From the NCBI RefSeq assembly GCF_020873895.1, contig NZ_JAHWGT010000003.1, positions 1-64,000 on the forward strand: DNA of 64,000 nt. Direction: 5' to 3'. This stretch comes from Streptomyces sp. DH12 (lineage in GTDB: Bacteria > Actinomycetota > Actinomycetes > Streptomycetales > Streptomycetaceae). Positions within the stretch are counted from its first letter, which is position 1. Each line of letters begins with the position of its first letter. Made by a program: the position numbers and the translations under genes. The notes under the pieces were generated by a model that saw only the letters and a program-made list of their open reading frames with translations, made no database searches and was not told the origin of the DNA. Positions 27,602 to 36,760 of the stretch are shown one piece after another.

Positions 27602-29224
27602 TCAGTCGACGAGCGCCTCGTAGGCGGGCAGGGTGAGGAAGTCGGCGTAGTCGTCGTCCAGGGCGACCTGCAGCAGCAGGTCGTGGGCCTGCTGCCAGCG
27701 GCCGGACGCGAACGCCTCCTCGCCCAGTTCGGCGCGGATCGACGCCAGTTCCGCGGCGGCGACCTCGCGGGCCAGCTCCGGGGTGGCGCGCCGGCCGTCC
27801 TCGAAGACGACGCCCGCGTTGATCCACTGCCAGATCTGGGAACGCGAGATCTCCGCCGTCGCCGCGTCCTCCATGAGGTTGAAGATGGCGACGGCGCCGA
27901 GGCCGCGCAGCCACGCCTCGATGTAGCGGATGCCGACCTGGACGGCGTTGACGAGGCCGTCGTACGTCGGCTTGGCGGCCAGGGCGTCGATGGCGATGAG
28001 GTCGGCGGCCTTCACGTCGACGTCCTCGCGCAGGCGGTCCTTCTGGTTCGGGCGGTCGCCGAGGACCGCGTCGAAGGACGCCATGGCGATCGGGACCAGG
28101 TCGGGGTGGGCGACCCATGAGCCGTCGAAGCCGTCCGCCGCCTCGCGGTCCTTGTCGGCCTTGACCTTCTCGAAGGCGACCTTGTTGACCTCGGCGTCCT
28201 TGCGCGACGGGATGAACGCCGCCATGCCGCCGATCGCGTGCGCGCCGCGCTTGTGGCAGGTGCGGACGAGGAGTTCGGTGTACGCGCGCATGAACGGGGC
28301 CGTCATCGTGACCGCGTTGCGGTCGGGCAGGACGAACCGGGCGCCGCCGTCGCGGAAGTTCTTGACGATGGAGAAGAGGTAGTCCCAGCGGCCGGCGTTC
28401 AGCCCGGAGGCGTGGTCGCGCAGCTCGTAGAGGATCTCCTCCATCTCGTACGCGGCGGTGATGGTCTCGATGAGGACGGTCGCGCGGATGGTGCCGCGGT
28501 CGATGCCGAGGTGGTCCTGGGCGAAGACGAACACGTCGTTCCAGAGGCGGGCCTCCAGGTGCGACTCCGTCTTCGGGAGGTAGAAGTACGGGCCCTTGCC
28601 GAGGTCGAGCAGCCGTCGGGCGTTGTGGAAGAAGTAGAGGCCGAAGTCGACGAGGGCGCCCGGCACGGGGCGGCCGTCGACGTGCAGGTGGCGCTCCTCC
28701 AGGTGCCAGCCGCGGGGCCGCATGACGACGGTCGCGAGCTCCTCGGCGGGGCGCAGCGCGTACGACTTGCCGGTGCGCGGATCGGTGAAGTCGATCCTCC
28801 GCTCGTACGCGTCGATGAGGTTGAGCTGGCCGAGGACGACGTTCTCCCAGGTGGGGGCGGAGGCGTCCTCGAAGTCGGCGAGCCAGACCCGCGCGCCCGA
28901 GTTGAGCGCGTTGATGGTCATCTTGCGGTCGGTCGGACCGGTGATCTCCACGCGGCGGTCGTCGAGCGCGGCCGGCGCCGGGGCGACCCGCCAGCTGTCG
29001 TCCTCCCGGATGTGGGCCGTCTCCGGGAGGAAGTCGAGCGTGCTGGTGCGGGCGATCTCGGCGCGGCGCTCGGCGCGGCGGGCGAGGAGCTCGTCACGCC
29101 GGGGGGTGAACCGCCGGTGCAGCTCCGCCACGAAGGCCAGGGCGGCGTCCGTGAGGACCTCTTCCTGCCGGGGCAGGGGCTCGGCTTCGACGATGGCCAG
29201 CGGAGACGGCGCTGGTGCGGACAT
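27602..29224 (-). CDS. aceB: malate synthase A
   Basis: A 540-residue malate synthase that condenses glyoxylate and acetyl-CoA to malate. The catalytic Arg is in [12 protein letters not shown], metal Glu/Asp in [19 protein letters not shown] and [11 protein letters not shown], and the catalytic Asp in [23 protein letters not shown] at 29224 with GAAGGAA upstream. No isocitrate lyase gene is present, so its glyoxylate here probably comes from purines, as with AceB1 of S. coelicolor. The promoter carries both shared operator types, one inside the -35/-10 spacer. Confidence 0.96.
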   Translation of the reverse strand: MSAPAPSPLAIVEAEPLPRQEEVLTDAALAFVAELHRRFTPRRDELLARRAERRAEIARTSTLDFLPETAHIREDDSWRVAPAPAALDDRRVEITGPTDRKMTINALNSGARVWLADFEDASAPTWENVVLGQLNLIDAYERRIDFTDPRTGKSYALRPAEELATVVMRPRGWHLEERHLHVDGRPVPGALVDFGLYFFHNARRLLDLGKGPYFYLPKTESHLEARLWNDVFVFAQDHLGIDRGTIRATVLIETITAAYEMEEILYELRDHASGLNAGRWDYLFSIVKNFRDGGARFVLPDRNAVTMTAPFMRAYTELLVRTCHKRGAHAIGGMAAFIPSRKDAEVNKVAFEKVKADKDREAADGFDGSWVAHPDLVPIAMASFDAVLGDRPNQKDRLREDVDVKAADLIAIDALAAKPTYDGLVNAVQVGIRYIEAWLRGLGAVAIFNLMEDAATAEISRSQIWQWINAGVVFEDGRRATPELAREVAAAELASIRAELGEEAFASGRWQQAHDLLLQVALDDDYADFLTLPAYEALVD

Positions 29225-29352
29225 GAGCTGTCACTTCCTTCAGCGGGCTTGCGAGGGCGGCGGTGCTGGCGGCCGCCGGGCCCATACGCGGGTGGCACGG
29301 AGTGCCCCATGAGCCGCGGTGCGGTCGCGGGCGCCTGTGGACTGACAGGTGC

Positions 29353-29406
29353 TTCTGATCAGTGGATAGTAGTTTCCTCATGGTGGAAGTTCAATGGTTT
29401 GTTGAT
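29353..29406 (-). promoter_or_regulatory. aceB promoter with AllR-type pair and TTCAAC-like site
   Basis: Read on the minus strand: ATCAACAAACCATTGAA (29406-29390) runs into the -35 TTGAAC (29394-29389). A 17-bp spacer follows, then -10 TACTAT (29371-29366). TTCCACCATGAGGAA (29388-29374) lies wholly in the spacer. A weaker site, 29367-29353, starts 21 bp away over the -10 and start point. Bound repressor would cover the whole promoter. Confidence 0.7.
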
Positions 29407-29508
29407 GTCGAGATTCTTTGGTTCGACACAACGTGGCGCTCGGTGCCTCGGCGCGCACGGCGCGTCCGCGCCGCGCCCCCGGGCCCGCCGCGGGCGCGAC
29501 CCCGGTCC

Positions 29509-30144
29509 CTACCGCTCCAGCCGCGCCAGATCCGCCTCCGTGTCGATGTCGTACGGGTCGGCCACGTCGTCGCACGGGACGAGGACGATCTCCGCCTCGT
29601 GCGCCCGCAGGTAGGCGCGGGCGCCCCGGTCGCCCTCCGCGCTCCGCGCCACCCCCGCCCACCGGTCGGCGCCCAGCAGCACCGGGTGCCCGCGCCTCCC
29701 GCCGTACGCCGCCGAGGCCAGCGTCCCGGGCCCGCGGTAGGCCCCCGCCACCCGGGCCATCGCCTCCGCGCCGATCCCCGGCTGGTCGACCAGCGCCACC
29801 AGCGCCGCGTCCGCCCCGCCACCCGCCAGGGAGTCCAGACCCGCCCGCAGCGACGAGCCCATGCCCTCCTCCCAGTCGGGGTTGCCGACCAGCACGCACC
29901 CCTCCAGCGCCGCCCGCTCCCGCACGGCCCCCTCCGCGGCGCCCAGCACCACGTGCACCACCCCGCAACCGGCCGCCCGCAGCGCGGCCACCGCGTGCTC
30001 CACCAGCGGCCGCCCCCGGTGCTCCAGCAGCGCCTTCGGGCGCCCGCCGAGCCGCCGCCCGCCGCCCGCCGCGAGCAGCAGACCGGCGGTCAGGGGCGGC
30101 GCGGGCGGGCCGGGTCGGGGCTCGTTCCTCGTCATGCGGTCCAT
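29509..30144 (-). CDS. MobA-like molybdenum-cofactor nucleotidyltransferase
   Basis: A 211-residue NTP_transf_3 protein. It has the nucleotide-binding LLLAAGGGRRLGGRPKALLE (signature AAGxGxRxGxPK), a GNPDWEEGMGSSLRAGL segment and LVALVDQPG (metal Asp). Close relatives are MocA/MobA-type enzymes that make the cytosine- or guanine-dinucleotide form of the molybdenum cofactor for xanthine dehydrogenase-type hydroxylases. Xanthine oxidation is the missing step before uricase, so the position makes sense. The ATG at 30144 or 30135 could start it; neither has a strong ribosome site. Confidence 0.8.
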   Translation of the reverse strand: MDRMTRNEPRPGPPAPPLTAGLLLAAGGGRRLGGRPKALLEHRGRPLVEHAVAALRAAGCGVVHVVLGAAEGAVRERAALEGCVLVGNPDWEEGMGSSLRAGLDSLAGGGADAALVALVDQPGIGAEAMARVAGAYRGPGTLASAAYGGRRGHPVLLGADRWAGVARSAEGDRGARAYLRAHEAEIVLVPCDDVADPYDIDTEADLARLER

Positions 30145-30277
30145 GGGGAAGGAATACCGCACGCGCCCACGCGTGGAGCCGAGGCGCCCCGCTTGGATAG
30201 GGTGCGGGTCCGGCACACGAGTGCCGCCGACGTACGCACACGGCGCGCGTGAAGTCCTGTTCAGGAGACATGGGTTG

Positions 30278-32203
30278 ATGAGTGGTGGTCCGCACCATGG
30301 GGGAACCGTCTTCCAGCCGCTGGAGGAGGACGACCCGCGCTCCGTCGCGGGGTACCGGCTCGCCGCCCGGCTCGGCGCCGGCGGCATGGGCAAGGTCTAT
30401 CTGTCGTACACACCGGGCGGTCGCCCCGTCGCCATCAAGGTGATCCGGCCGGACTTCGCCCAGGACGCCGAGTTCCGGCGCCGGTTCGCCCAGGAGGTGC
30501 AGTCGGCGCAGCGGGTGCAGGGCCTCTACACCGCCCCCGTCATCGACGCCGACACCGACGCGCGCGAACCGTGGCTCGCCACCGCGTACGTCCCCGGCCC
30601 CTCGCTGGCCGACGCGGTGCAGAAGCACGGCCCGATGCCCGTCGACACCGTCCTGCTGCTCGTCGCCGGCGTCGCCGAGGCGCTCCAGGTCATCCACGGC
30701 GCCGGCATCGTCCACCGCGACCTCAAGCCGGGCAACGTCCTGCTCGCCTCCGACGGCCCGCGCGTCATCGACTTCGGCATCGCCCGCGCCGCCGACGCGA
30801 CCTCCCTGACCAGCAGCGGCGTCACCATCGGCACCCCGGCCTTCATGGCGCCCGAGCAGGCGGCCGGCAGCACGGTCACGCCCGCGACGGACGTCTTCGC
30901 GCTCGGCCAGGTCGCCGCGTACGCCGCGCTCGGCAGCCCCGCGTTCGGCGAGGGCACCTCGCACGGTGTGCTGTACCGCATCGTGCACGAGGAGCCCTCC
31001 CTCGACGGGCTCCCCGAGCGGCTGCGCGAGCTGGCCACGCGCTGCCTCGCGAAGGACCCCGCCGAGCGGCCCTCCGTCGCCGACGTCCTGTCGCTGTGCC
31101 ACCAGGCGAGCGACCAGACGGCGCTGCGCCGCCCCGACGAGTGGCTGCCGGGGGCCGTCGCCGCCGACATCACCACCCGGGCGGCCGCCCCCGCCCCCGC
31201 CGCGGCCACCACCCCGCCCCCGCCGGCCGCGCCGCCCGGCGCGGCGGCGACTGGGCAGCCGGGGCAGCCGGGGCAGGCCGTGGGCGGCGCCGCCGCGCCC
31301 ACGCACCCGGCCACCGCCCACGCCGCGCCCTCCGCGCCGCCCCAGGGCTTCGGCCCGCCGCAGACCGTGGGCCCCGGCCACCAGCCGACGCCCCCGCCGC
31401 ACCACCACACGCCCCCGCCGCAGCCCCACCACCAGACACCCGCGCCGCACCCGTATACCCACCCGGTCGTGACCGGAGCCCCGTACGGGCCCGACGGGAC
31501 CGCGCCCACGCCCCCGGTCCAGCCCAAGCGCAAGTCCCGCGCCGGCCTCGTCGCCGTCGCGGCGATCGTCGCCTTCGCCGTCGCGGGCGGCGCCACGGCG
31601 TCGCTGCTGAAGGACCGCGGCGACGGCGGCGACCGCGCGCAGGGCGGCGACCGCGTCTCGACCGGGCCGCGCACACCGTCCGCGAGCACCGGCACCGGCA
31701 CCGCCGGCGAGGGCGACCAGACCGGTGACGCCACCGGGACCGGCGCCGGCGCCGGCGCGGACGGCTCGGCGGCGCCGGACGGAGGCGCCACGGGAGGCGC
31801 CCCCGCAGCGCCGCCGGAACCCGTCGAGTACCAGGGCATCGACCTCACCTCGGGGTACGAGCTGGCCCTCGTCGACCACCCGGTCAAGCCGAAGAAGGAC
31901 GGCGGTGACCTCCACTACGGCGTCTCCGGCATCTCCACGTCTGGCAGCGGCGGCGGCCGTCTCGTCCTGCTCCGCACCGGCCAGGAGGGCAGCCTGGACA
32001 CCTGCCTCAAGGAGACCCGCTACGCCAGCGTCATCGACGACGACCAGCTGACGCGCGGCTCGCGGGTCTGCCTGCAGAACGGCGCGGGCGATGTCGCCCT
32101 CCTGACGGTCAAGGGCTTCTCCCCGGAGTCGGACCCGAGCGACTACATCAGTCTCGACCTCACGGTGTGGCGGGGCGCGATGGACGGGGAGCAGTCGAGC
32201 TGA
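30278..32203 (+). CDS. transmembrane Ser/Thr protein kinase
   Basis: A 641-residue PknB-type kinase. The catalytic domain is residues of about 25-285: Gly loop LGAGGMGKVY, Lys54 in VAIKVI, HRDLKPGN with Asp148, DFG at 165-167 and APEQ at 191-194. It is followed by a Pro/His-rich linker with a run of PPPHHH-type clusters. One membrane helix comes next (AGLVAVAAIVAFAVAGG, near residue 430), then a Gly/Thr-rich spacer and an extracellular beta domain with two Cys that may pair. The ligand is unknown. ATG at 30278; AGGAG lies 10 bases upstream, and an overlapping two-codon ATG-GGT-TGA lies between them. Confidence 0.93.
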   Translation: MSGGPHHGGTVFQPLEEDDPRSVAGYRLAARLGAGGMGKVYLSYTPGGRPVAIKVIRPDFAQDAEFRRRFAQEVQSAQRVQGLYTAPVIDADTDAREPWLATAYVPGPSLADAVQKHGPMPVDTVLLLVAGVAEALQVIHGAGIVHRDLKPGNVLLASDGPRVIDFGIARAADATSLTSSGVTIGTPAFMAPEQAAGSTVTPATDVFALGQVAAYAALGSPAFGEGTSHGVLYRIVHEEPSLDGLPERLRELATRCLAKDPAERPSVADVLSLCHQASDQTALRRPDEWLPGAVAADITTRAAAPAPAAATTPPPPAAPPGAAATGQPGQPGQAVGGAAAPTHPATAHAAPSAPPQGFGPPQTVGPGHQPTPPPHHHTPPPQPHHQTPAPHPYTHPVVTGAPYGPDGTAPTPPVQPKRKSRAGLVAVAAIVAFAVAGGATASLLKDRGDGGDRAQGGDRVSTGPRTPSASTGTGTAGEGDQTGDATGTGAGAGADGSAAPDGGATGGAPAAPPEPVEYQGIDLTSGYELALVDHPVKPKKDGGDLHYGVSGISTSGSGGGRLVLLRTGQEGSLDTCLKETRYASVIDDDQLTRGSRVCLQNGAGDVALLTVKGFSPESDPSDYISLDLTVWRGAMDGEQSS

Positions 32204-32205
32204 CC

Positions 32206-32529
32206 GTGACCGGGGAGGCCGATCCGAGGGGCGTGCGGCTCGGTGCCGCCGTCTCCCGGCTGCGGCGGGAACTGGCCGCCGTGCGCGGCGAGTTGCTCGA
32301 CCGCGGCATCGCGGAGGAGGAGCTCGCCGCGCTCGCCGCGATGGCCGTCGGCGGGCTGCCGCCGGAGCCGCGCCGGCTCCGGCGGTCGCTGCTGCTGGTC
32401 GCGGGCGCGATCGGCTCGGTCAGCGCCCTGGCGGCGGCCCTGGGTGCGGTGCGCGAGGCGATCGACGACTTCGGCGACGCCCCCCGCCCCCGTCCCTGTT
32501 CCGGCACGGAGCCCGGTCCCGTGCCCTGA
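32206..32529 (+). CDS. small helical membrane-associated protein, 107 residues
   Basis: Two amphipathic helices (VSRLRRELAAVRGELLDRG and EEELAALAAMAVGG) precede a basic stretch RRLRRS and one hydrophobic helix (LLLVAGAIGSVSALAAALGA). The C-terminus is Pro-rich. I do not recognise a named family. It starts 3 bp after the kinase gene (GTG 32206; GTG at 32167 is an alternative), so it is probably cotranscribed and may act with the kinase. Confidence 0.6.
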   Translation: MTGEADPRGVRLGAAVSRLRRELAAVRGELLDRGIAEEELAALAAMAVGGLPPEPRRLRRSLLLVAGAIGSVSALAAALGAVREAIDDFGDAPRPRPCSGTEPGPVP

Positions 32530-32783
32530 AGCGTGGCCTGAGCCGGGCGGGGCGTCGCGATCGTCCGGCCCCAGCCCCATCCCGTCGTCGGGTCCCCGCC
32601 CCGGCGCCCGGGGTGGTCCGTAGGTTTCCGCGGTCCGGTCGTGGGGGTCGGGGCCGCGGCGGGTCATCTCCTCGGGGTCGGCGGCCTCGGGTACCTCGGA
32701 AGTGAACCCGCTGTCGCCGCCGACCCCTGCGGGGGCGGCCCGCCACGGCCCCTCCCGATGTTGCGGTTCGGCGGTTCGGCGGC

Positions 32784-33413
32784 TCAGCGGCGCAGGAGGC
32801 CCCGGGAGCGGGCCTCCGCCACCGCCGCCGTACGGGACTCGACGCCCAACTTGGCGAAGACGTGCACCAGGTGCGACTTCACGGTGGCCTGGCTCAGGAA
32901 CAGCCGCCGGCTGATCTGCTGGTTGGACAGCCCCTCGCCGACGAGTTCCAGCACCTCCAGCTCCCGGCGCGTCAGCGTCCGCGCGGGCGCCCGCATCCGG
33001 TGCATCAGCCGGTGCGCGACCGCCGGGGCGAGCGCCGACCGGCCCGCCGCGGCCGTGCGCACGGCCGCCGCCAGCTCCTCGGGCGGCGCGTCCTTCAGCA
33101 GGTAGCCGCTGGCGCCCGCCTCCACCGCGGCCAGGATGTCCGCGTCGGTGTCGTACGTGGTCAGCACCAGCACCCTCGGCGCGCCGGCGCGCGCCGTGAT
33201 CGCGGCGGTCGCCGCCGAGCCGTGCATGCCGCCCGGCCCGAACTGCAGGTCCATCAGGACGACGTCCACCCCGCCCGCCGCCGCGCGTGCCACGGCCGCC
33301 TCCGCGGTCGCCGCCTCGCCCACCACCGTGAAGTCGGCCTCCGTGTCGAGCACGGCGCGCAGCCCAGCCCGGACGACGGGGTGGTCGTCGGCGAGCAGCA
33401 GCCGGACGGTCAC
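32784..33413 (-). CDS. NarL/LuxR-family response regulator
   Basis: A 209-residue response regulator. The receiver domain has acidic residues DD at 9-10, the phosphorylated Asp55 in VVLMDLQFG and Lys in YLLKDAPPEEL. The C-terminal GerE/LuxR HTH is LTRRELEVLELVGEGLSNQQ, followed by LFLSQATVKSHL. The GTG at 33413 overlaps the kinase stop (GTGA). It probably controls the divergent ABC exporter genes. Confidence 0.95.
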   Translation of the reverse strand: MTVRLLLADDHPVVRAGLRAVLDTEADFTVVGEAATAEAAVARAAAGGVDVVLMDLQFGPGGMHGSAATAAITARAGAPRVLVLTTYDTDADILAAVEAGASGYLLKDAPPEELAAAVRTAAAGRSALAPAVAHRLMHRMRAPARTLTRRELEVLELVGEGLSNQQISRRLFLSQATVKSHLVHVFAKLGVESRTAAVAEARSRGLLRR

Positions 33414-34774
33414 GGCGCCCCACCCACCAGCGGCGGCAGGCACGGGGGCGCCACGGGCGGCGGGTCGGGCGGGGCCGGGGCGGGCAGGGGGAGGGCGACC
33501 GCCACCGCCGTGCCCTGGCCGGGCGCCGACTCCACCGCGAACGTACCGCCCAGCGACTCGGCCCGCGCCCGCATCGCGGGCAGACCGAAGCCGCCGTCCG
33601 CCGAGGGCGCGGCGGGGGAGCCGGGGTCGAAGCCCGCGCCGTCGTCGACGACGTCCAGGGTGACGGAGGCGTCCATGAAGGTGAGCGTGACGCGGGCGCG
33701 TCCCGCCCCCGCGTGCCGCACGGTGTTGGCCAGCGCCGACTGGGCGATGCGCAGCAGCGCCACCTCGTACGGCGTGGGCAGCGGGACCGGGGTGCCGCTC
33801 AGCGCGAACCGCACCCGAGGGCCGTCCTCCCCGACCGCCGTACCGGGCTCGCACAGCCGCCGCAGCGCCGCCACCAGCGAGTCCCGCTCCAGGTCGGGCG
33901 GGGCGAGCGCCCGTACGAAGCGGCGCGCCTCCGCCAGGTTGTCCCGCGCGGCGCGCCGGGCCCGCGCGACGTGGGGCACGGCGGGCGACGTGGGCGGCAG
34001 GGCGCGTTCGGCGGCGCCGAGCAGCAGGTGGATGGAGGACAGGCCCTGGGCCAGGGTGTCGTGGATCTCGCGGGCGAGGCGCTCGCGCTCGGCGAGCGTC
34101 CCGGCGTGGCGTTCGGCGGCGGCGAGCCCGGCGCGGGTCGACACCAGCTCCTCGATGAGCTGCCGCCGCCGTTCGTTCTCCCGGTACAGCGTCTGGTAGC
34201 CGAGGACCGTCGCCACGGCCACGGCGGCCCCGAGCGGCGGCCCCACGAACACGCCCGGGCTGACCGGAGCCCCGTGGGCCACGTGGGCGAGGACCGCCGC
34301 TCCCGCCGTCACCGCCACGGCGGGCAGCGCCCGGCGGGCCGGCAGCAGGTGGAGATGGAGGAAGTACAGCGGGAACGCCGCCCACAAGCCGTCCGGCGTC
34401 AGCGCCAGCAGCACCAGCCACGTCGCCCCGAGCGCGCCGAGCCACACCGTCGCGGCCGACCGGGAGGCGCGTACGGACCGCAGGGCGGGGCCGGCCCCGT
34501 ACACCGCGCCCATCAGTGCGGCCGCCCCCGTGACCGCGACCGCGTGCGCCGGATCCCCGGCCGCCAGGGCCCGCACGGCCGCCAGGGCGAGCAGGCCCGC
34601 CATGAGCAGGTGCAGGCCGGCGCGCAGCACCCGAGGGGCGGGCACCCGCGAACCGGGGACCGGCGCGCGGGGACTCGGCACGGCCGCGCCCGGGGCCGGG
34701 GCGGAGTCCGGGTGCGCGGCGGGCGCGGGGGAGGGGCCGCGGGGGCGGGTACGGGGGCGGGGGCGTGGGTCCAT
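33410..34774 (-). CDS. NarL-type sensor histidine kinase
   Basis: A 454-residue membrane kinase. A Pro/Arg-rich N-terminal tail of about 47 residues precedes five or six membrane helices (residues of about 50-195). HisKA_3 then follows with His238 in RERLAREIHDTLAQGLSSIH, and a HATPase domain with the N-box near LRIAQSALANTVRHA and the G boxes DDGAGFDPG and GGFGLPAMRARA. With almost no extracellular loops it probably senses membrane or lipid stress, as in intramembrane-sensing kinases. It is coupled to the regulator gene downstream and divergent from an FtsX-like permease. Confidence 0.93.
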   Translation of the reverse strand: MDPRPRPRTRPRGPSPAPAAHPDSAPAPGAAVPSPRAPVPGSRVPAPRVLRAGLHLLMAGLLALAAVRALAAGDPAHAVAVTGAAALMGAVYGAGPALRSVRASRSAATVWLGALGATWLVLLALTPDGLWAAFPLYFLHLHLLPARRALPAVAVTAGAAVLAHVAHGAPVSPGVFVGPPLGAAVAVATVLGYQTLYRENERRRQLIEELVSTRAGLAAAERHAGTLAERERLAREIHDTLAQGLSSIHLLLGAAERALPPTSPAVPHVARARRAARDNLAEARRFVRALAPPDLERDSLVAALRRLCEPGTAVGEDGPRVRFALSGTPVPLPTPYEVALLRIAQSALANTVRHAGAGRARVTLTFMDASVTLDVVDDGAGFDPGSPAAPSADGGFGLPAMRARAESLGGTFAVESAPGQGTAVAVALPLPAPAPPDPPPVAPPCLPPLVGGAP

Positions 34775-34815
34775 GGCCCGTCCAGCGTAGGCCGCCCGAG
34801 TGGGCGCGCCCTCAA

Positions 34816-34832
34816 CCGAAAGTTCGATTCGG
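34816..34832. promoter_or_regulatory. inverted repeat in the kinase/permease divergent promoter
   Basis: CCGAA-AGTTCGA-TTCGG is a 17-bp dyad centred between the divergent starts at 34774 and 34886. It is a reasonable site for the NarL-type regulator. Confidence 0.4.
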
Positions 34833-34885
34833 CACCCATCCGCGGCGCGATGCCGGGGGCGGGCGCCGCCGACACTCTGGTCGTC

Positions 34886-35959
34886 ATGTTCGTGGCATGG
34901 AGGGACCTGAGATTCGCCAAGGGGCGGTTCGCGCTCATGGGTACGGTGATCGTGCTGCTCACCCTGCTCGTCGGGTTGCTGTCGGGGCTGACGGCCGGGC
35001 TCGCCCGGGAGAACGTCTCGGCGATCACCGGGCTGCCCGCCGACCGGCTCGCCTTCGGGGCGCCACCGGCCAGCGGGGAGCTGTCGTTCACCGCGTCGGT
35101 GGTGCCGGAGGGCGCCTGGCGGGCGTGGGCGGGACGACCGGGGGTGACGGCCGCCGAACCCCTGGGCATCAGCACGGTGAACGCCTCCGCGGGGAAGCGG
35201 ACGGCGGCGGTCTCCGTCTTCGGTACGCGGCCGTCCGCCGGGATCGCCCCGCGCGGCGACCGGCTCGGCGCCGGGCGGGCGGTGCTGTCCCGGGCGGCGG
35301 CCGAGGAGCTGGGCGTACGCCCGGGGGACGCCGTACGCGTGGGGCGGGACCGCCGGTTGACCGTCGCCGCGGTCGAGGGCGACGCGTCGTACAGCCACAC
35401 GCCGGTCGTGTGGACCTCACTCGACGACTGGCGGGGTCTCGGCGGTCCGGCCGAGGACGGCGCCACCGTCGTCGTGCTGCGCGGCTCCGGCGTCGACCAC
35501 GCGGCCGGGGACCGGGCGGCGGGAACGCGCAGCCGCACCGTCGAGGAGTCGCTCACCGCGCTCGCCTCCTACCAGGCGGAGAACGGCTCCCTCCAGCTCA
35601 TGCGGGGCTTCCTCTTCGTGATCTCGGCGCTCGTGACGGGGGCCTTCTTCACGGTGTGGACGATCCAGCGCGCCGCCGACGTGGCCGTGCTGAAGGCCCT
35701 CGGCGCCTCCACCGGGTACCTGCTGCGGGACGCGCTCGGGCAGGCCGTGGCGGTGCTCGTCGCCGGCACGCTGCTCGGTACGGCGCTCGCCGCCGGCGCG
35801 GGCGCGCTCATCGGCGGCGACGTGCCGTTCGTCCTGGAGCCGCTGACGGTGCTGGGCCCGGCCGCCGTGACGGTCGTGCTCGGACTGCTGGGCGCGGCCC
35901 TGTCCATCCGGCGGATCACCGCCGTCGACCCCCTCACCGCGCTGGGGAGCGCCCGATGA
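34886..35959 (+). CDS. FtsX-like ABC transporter permease
   Basis: A 357-residue MacB/FtsX-type permease. One N-terminal helix (LMGTVIVLLTLLVGLLSGL) is followed by an extracytoplasmic domain of about 210 residues. Three C-terminal helices follow (LFVISALVTGAFFTVWTI, AVAVLVAGTLLGTALAAG and AAVTVVLGLLGAALSI). The pattern DVAVLKALGAS and the ending RRITAVDPLTALG are family hallmarks. It overlaps the ATPase gene by 4 bases. It is likely an exporter of peptides or lipids controlled by the divergent two-component system, as in bacitracin-type resistance modules. Confidence 0.92.
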   Translation: MFVAWRDLRFAKGRFALMGTVIVLLTLLVGLLSGLTAGLARENVSAITGLPADRLAFGAPPASGELSFTASVVPEGAWRAWAGRPGVTAAEPLGISTVNASAGKRTAAVSVFGTRPSAGIAPRGDRLGAGRAVLSRAAAEELGVRPGDAVRVGRDRRLTVAAVEGDASYSHTPVVWTSLDDWRGLGGPAEDGATVVVLRGSGVDHAAGDRAAGTRSRTVEESLTALASYQAENGSLQLMRGFLFVISALVTGAFFTVWTIQRAADVAVLKALGASTGYLLRDALGQAVAVLVAGTLLGTALAAGAGALIGGDVPFVLEPLTVLGPAAVTVVLGLLGAALSIRRITAVDPLTALGSAR

Positions 35960-36639
35960 CCCTTCTCCTGGACGACGTGACGCTGACCTACCCCGACGGC
36001 GAGGCCCGGCTGACGGCGCTGGACGCCGTGGGCCTGAGGGTGGGCGCGGGCGAGCTGGTGGCGGTGGTGGGCCCGTCGGGGTCCGGCAAGTCCAGCCTCC
36101 TCGCGGTGGCGGCGACGCTGGTGACACCGGACGCGGGCCGCGTGGTCGTGGACGGGGCCGACACCGGGTCGCTCGACCGGTCCGGCAGGGCGGCGCTGCG
36201 GCGTGAACGCGTCGGCATCGTCTTCCAGCAGCCGAACCTGCTGCCGTCGCTGACGGCGGTCGAGCAGCTGGAGGTGATGGCGCACCTCGCGGGCCGGCGC
36301 GGCCGGGACGTGCGGCGGCGGGCGCTGGAGCTGCTGGACGCGGTGGGGCTCGCCGACCGGGCCGGCCGGCGGCCGCACCAGTTGTCGGGCGGGCAGCGCC
36401 AGCGGGTCACCATCGCCCGGGCGCTGGTCAACGACCCGGCGGTGCTGCTGGTCGACGAGCCGACCAGCGCGCTCGACCACGAGCGGGGGGCCGCGGTGCT
36501 GGACCTGCTGGCGGGGCTCACCCGCACCCGGGGCACGGCCACGCTGCTGGTGACGCACGACCCGGCGCACCTGGCCCTCGCCGACCGCACGGTCACGGTC
36601 CGGGACGGCCGGCTGACGGCCCCGGTGCCGGGGCGCTGA
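35956..36639 (+). CDS. ABC transporter ATP-binding protein (LolD/MacB type)
   Basis: A 227-residue ATPase with Walker A GPSGSGKSSLL, Q-loop FQQPNLLPSLT, signature LSGGQRQRVTIARAL, Walker B VLLVDEPTSALD and the switch His in VTHD. ATGA overlap with the permease gene. It powers the adjacent FtsX-like permease. Confidence 0.96.
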   Translation: MTLLLDDVTLTYPDGEARLTALDAVGLRVGAGELVAVVGPSGSGKSSLLAVAATLVTPDAGRVVVDGADTGSLDRSGRAALRRERVGIVFQQPNLLPSLTAVEQLEVMAHLAGRRGRDVRRRALELLDAVGLADRAGRRPHQLSGGQRQRVTIARALVNDPAVLLVDEPTSALDHERGAAVLDLLAGLTRTRGTATLLVTHDPAHLALADRTVTVRDGRLTAPVPGR

Positions 36640-36760
36640 GCGCGGGCCCGGCCCGCCGTGTGCGGCGCCCCGGCCCGGTTCCGCGTGCCGCGGCGGCGCC
36701 CGGCTCCGTACGGGGCCGCGTGCCGCGCCCCCGCCTCCCCGGCGAGGGGCGGCGCCGCCG

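Noticed and set aside
30270-30280. Alternative ATG at 30270 as the kinase start
   Set aside because: It meets a stop after two codons (ATG GGT TGA) and is out of frame with the kinase.
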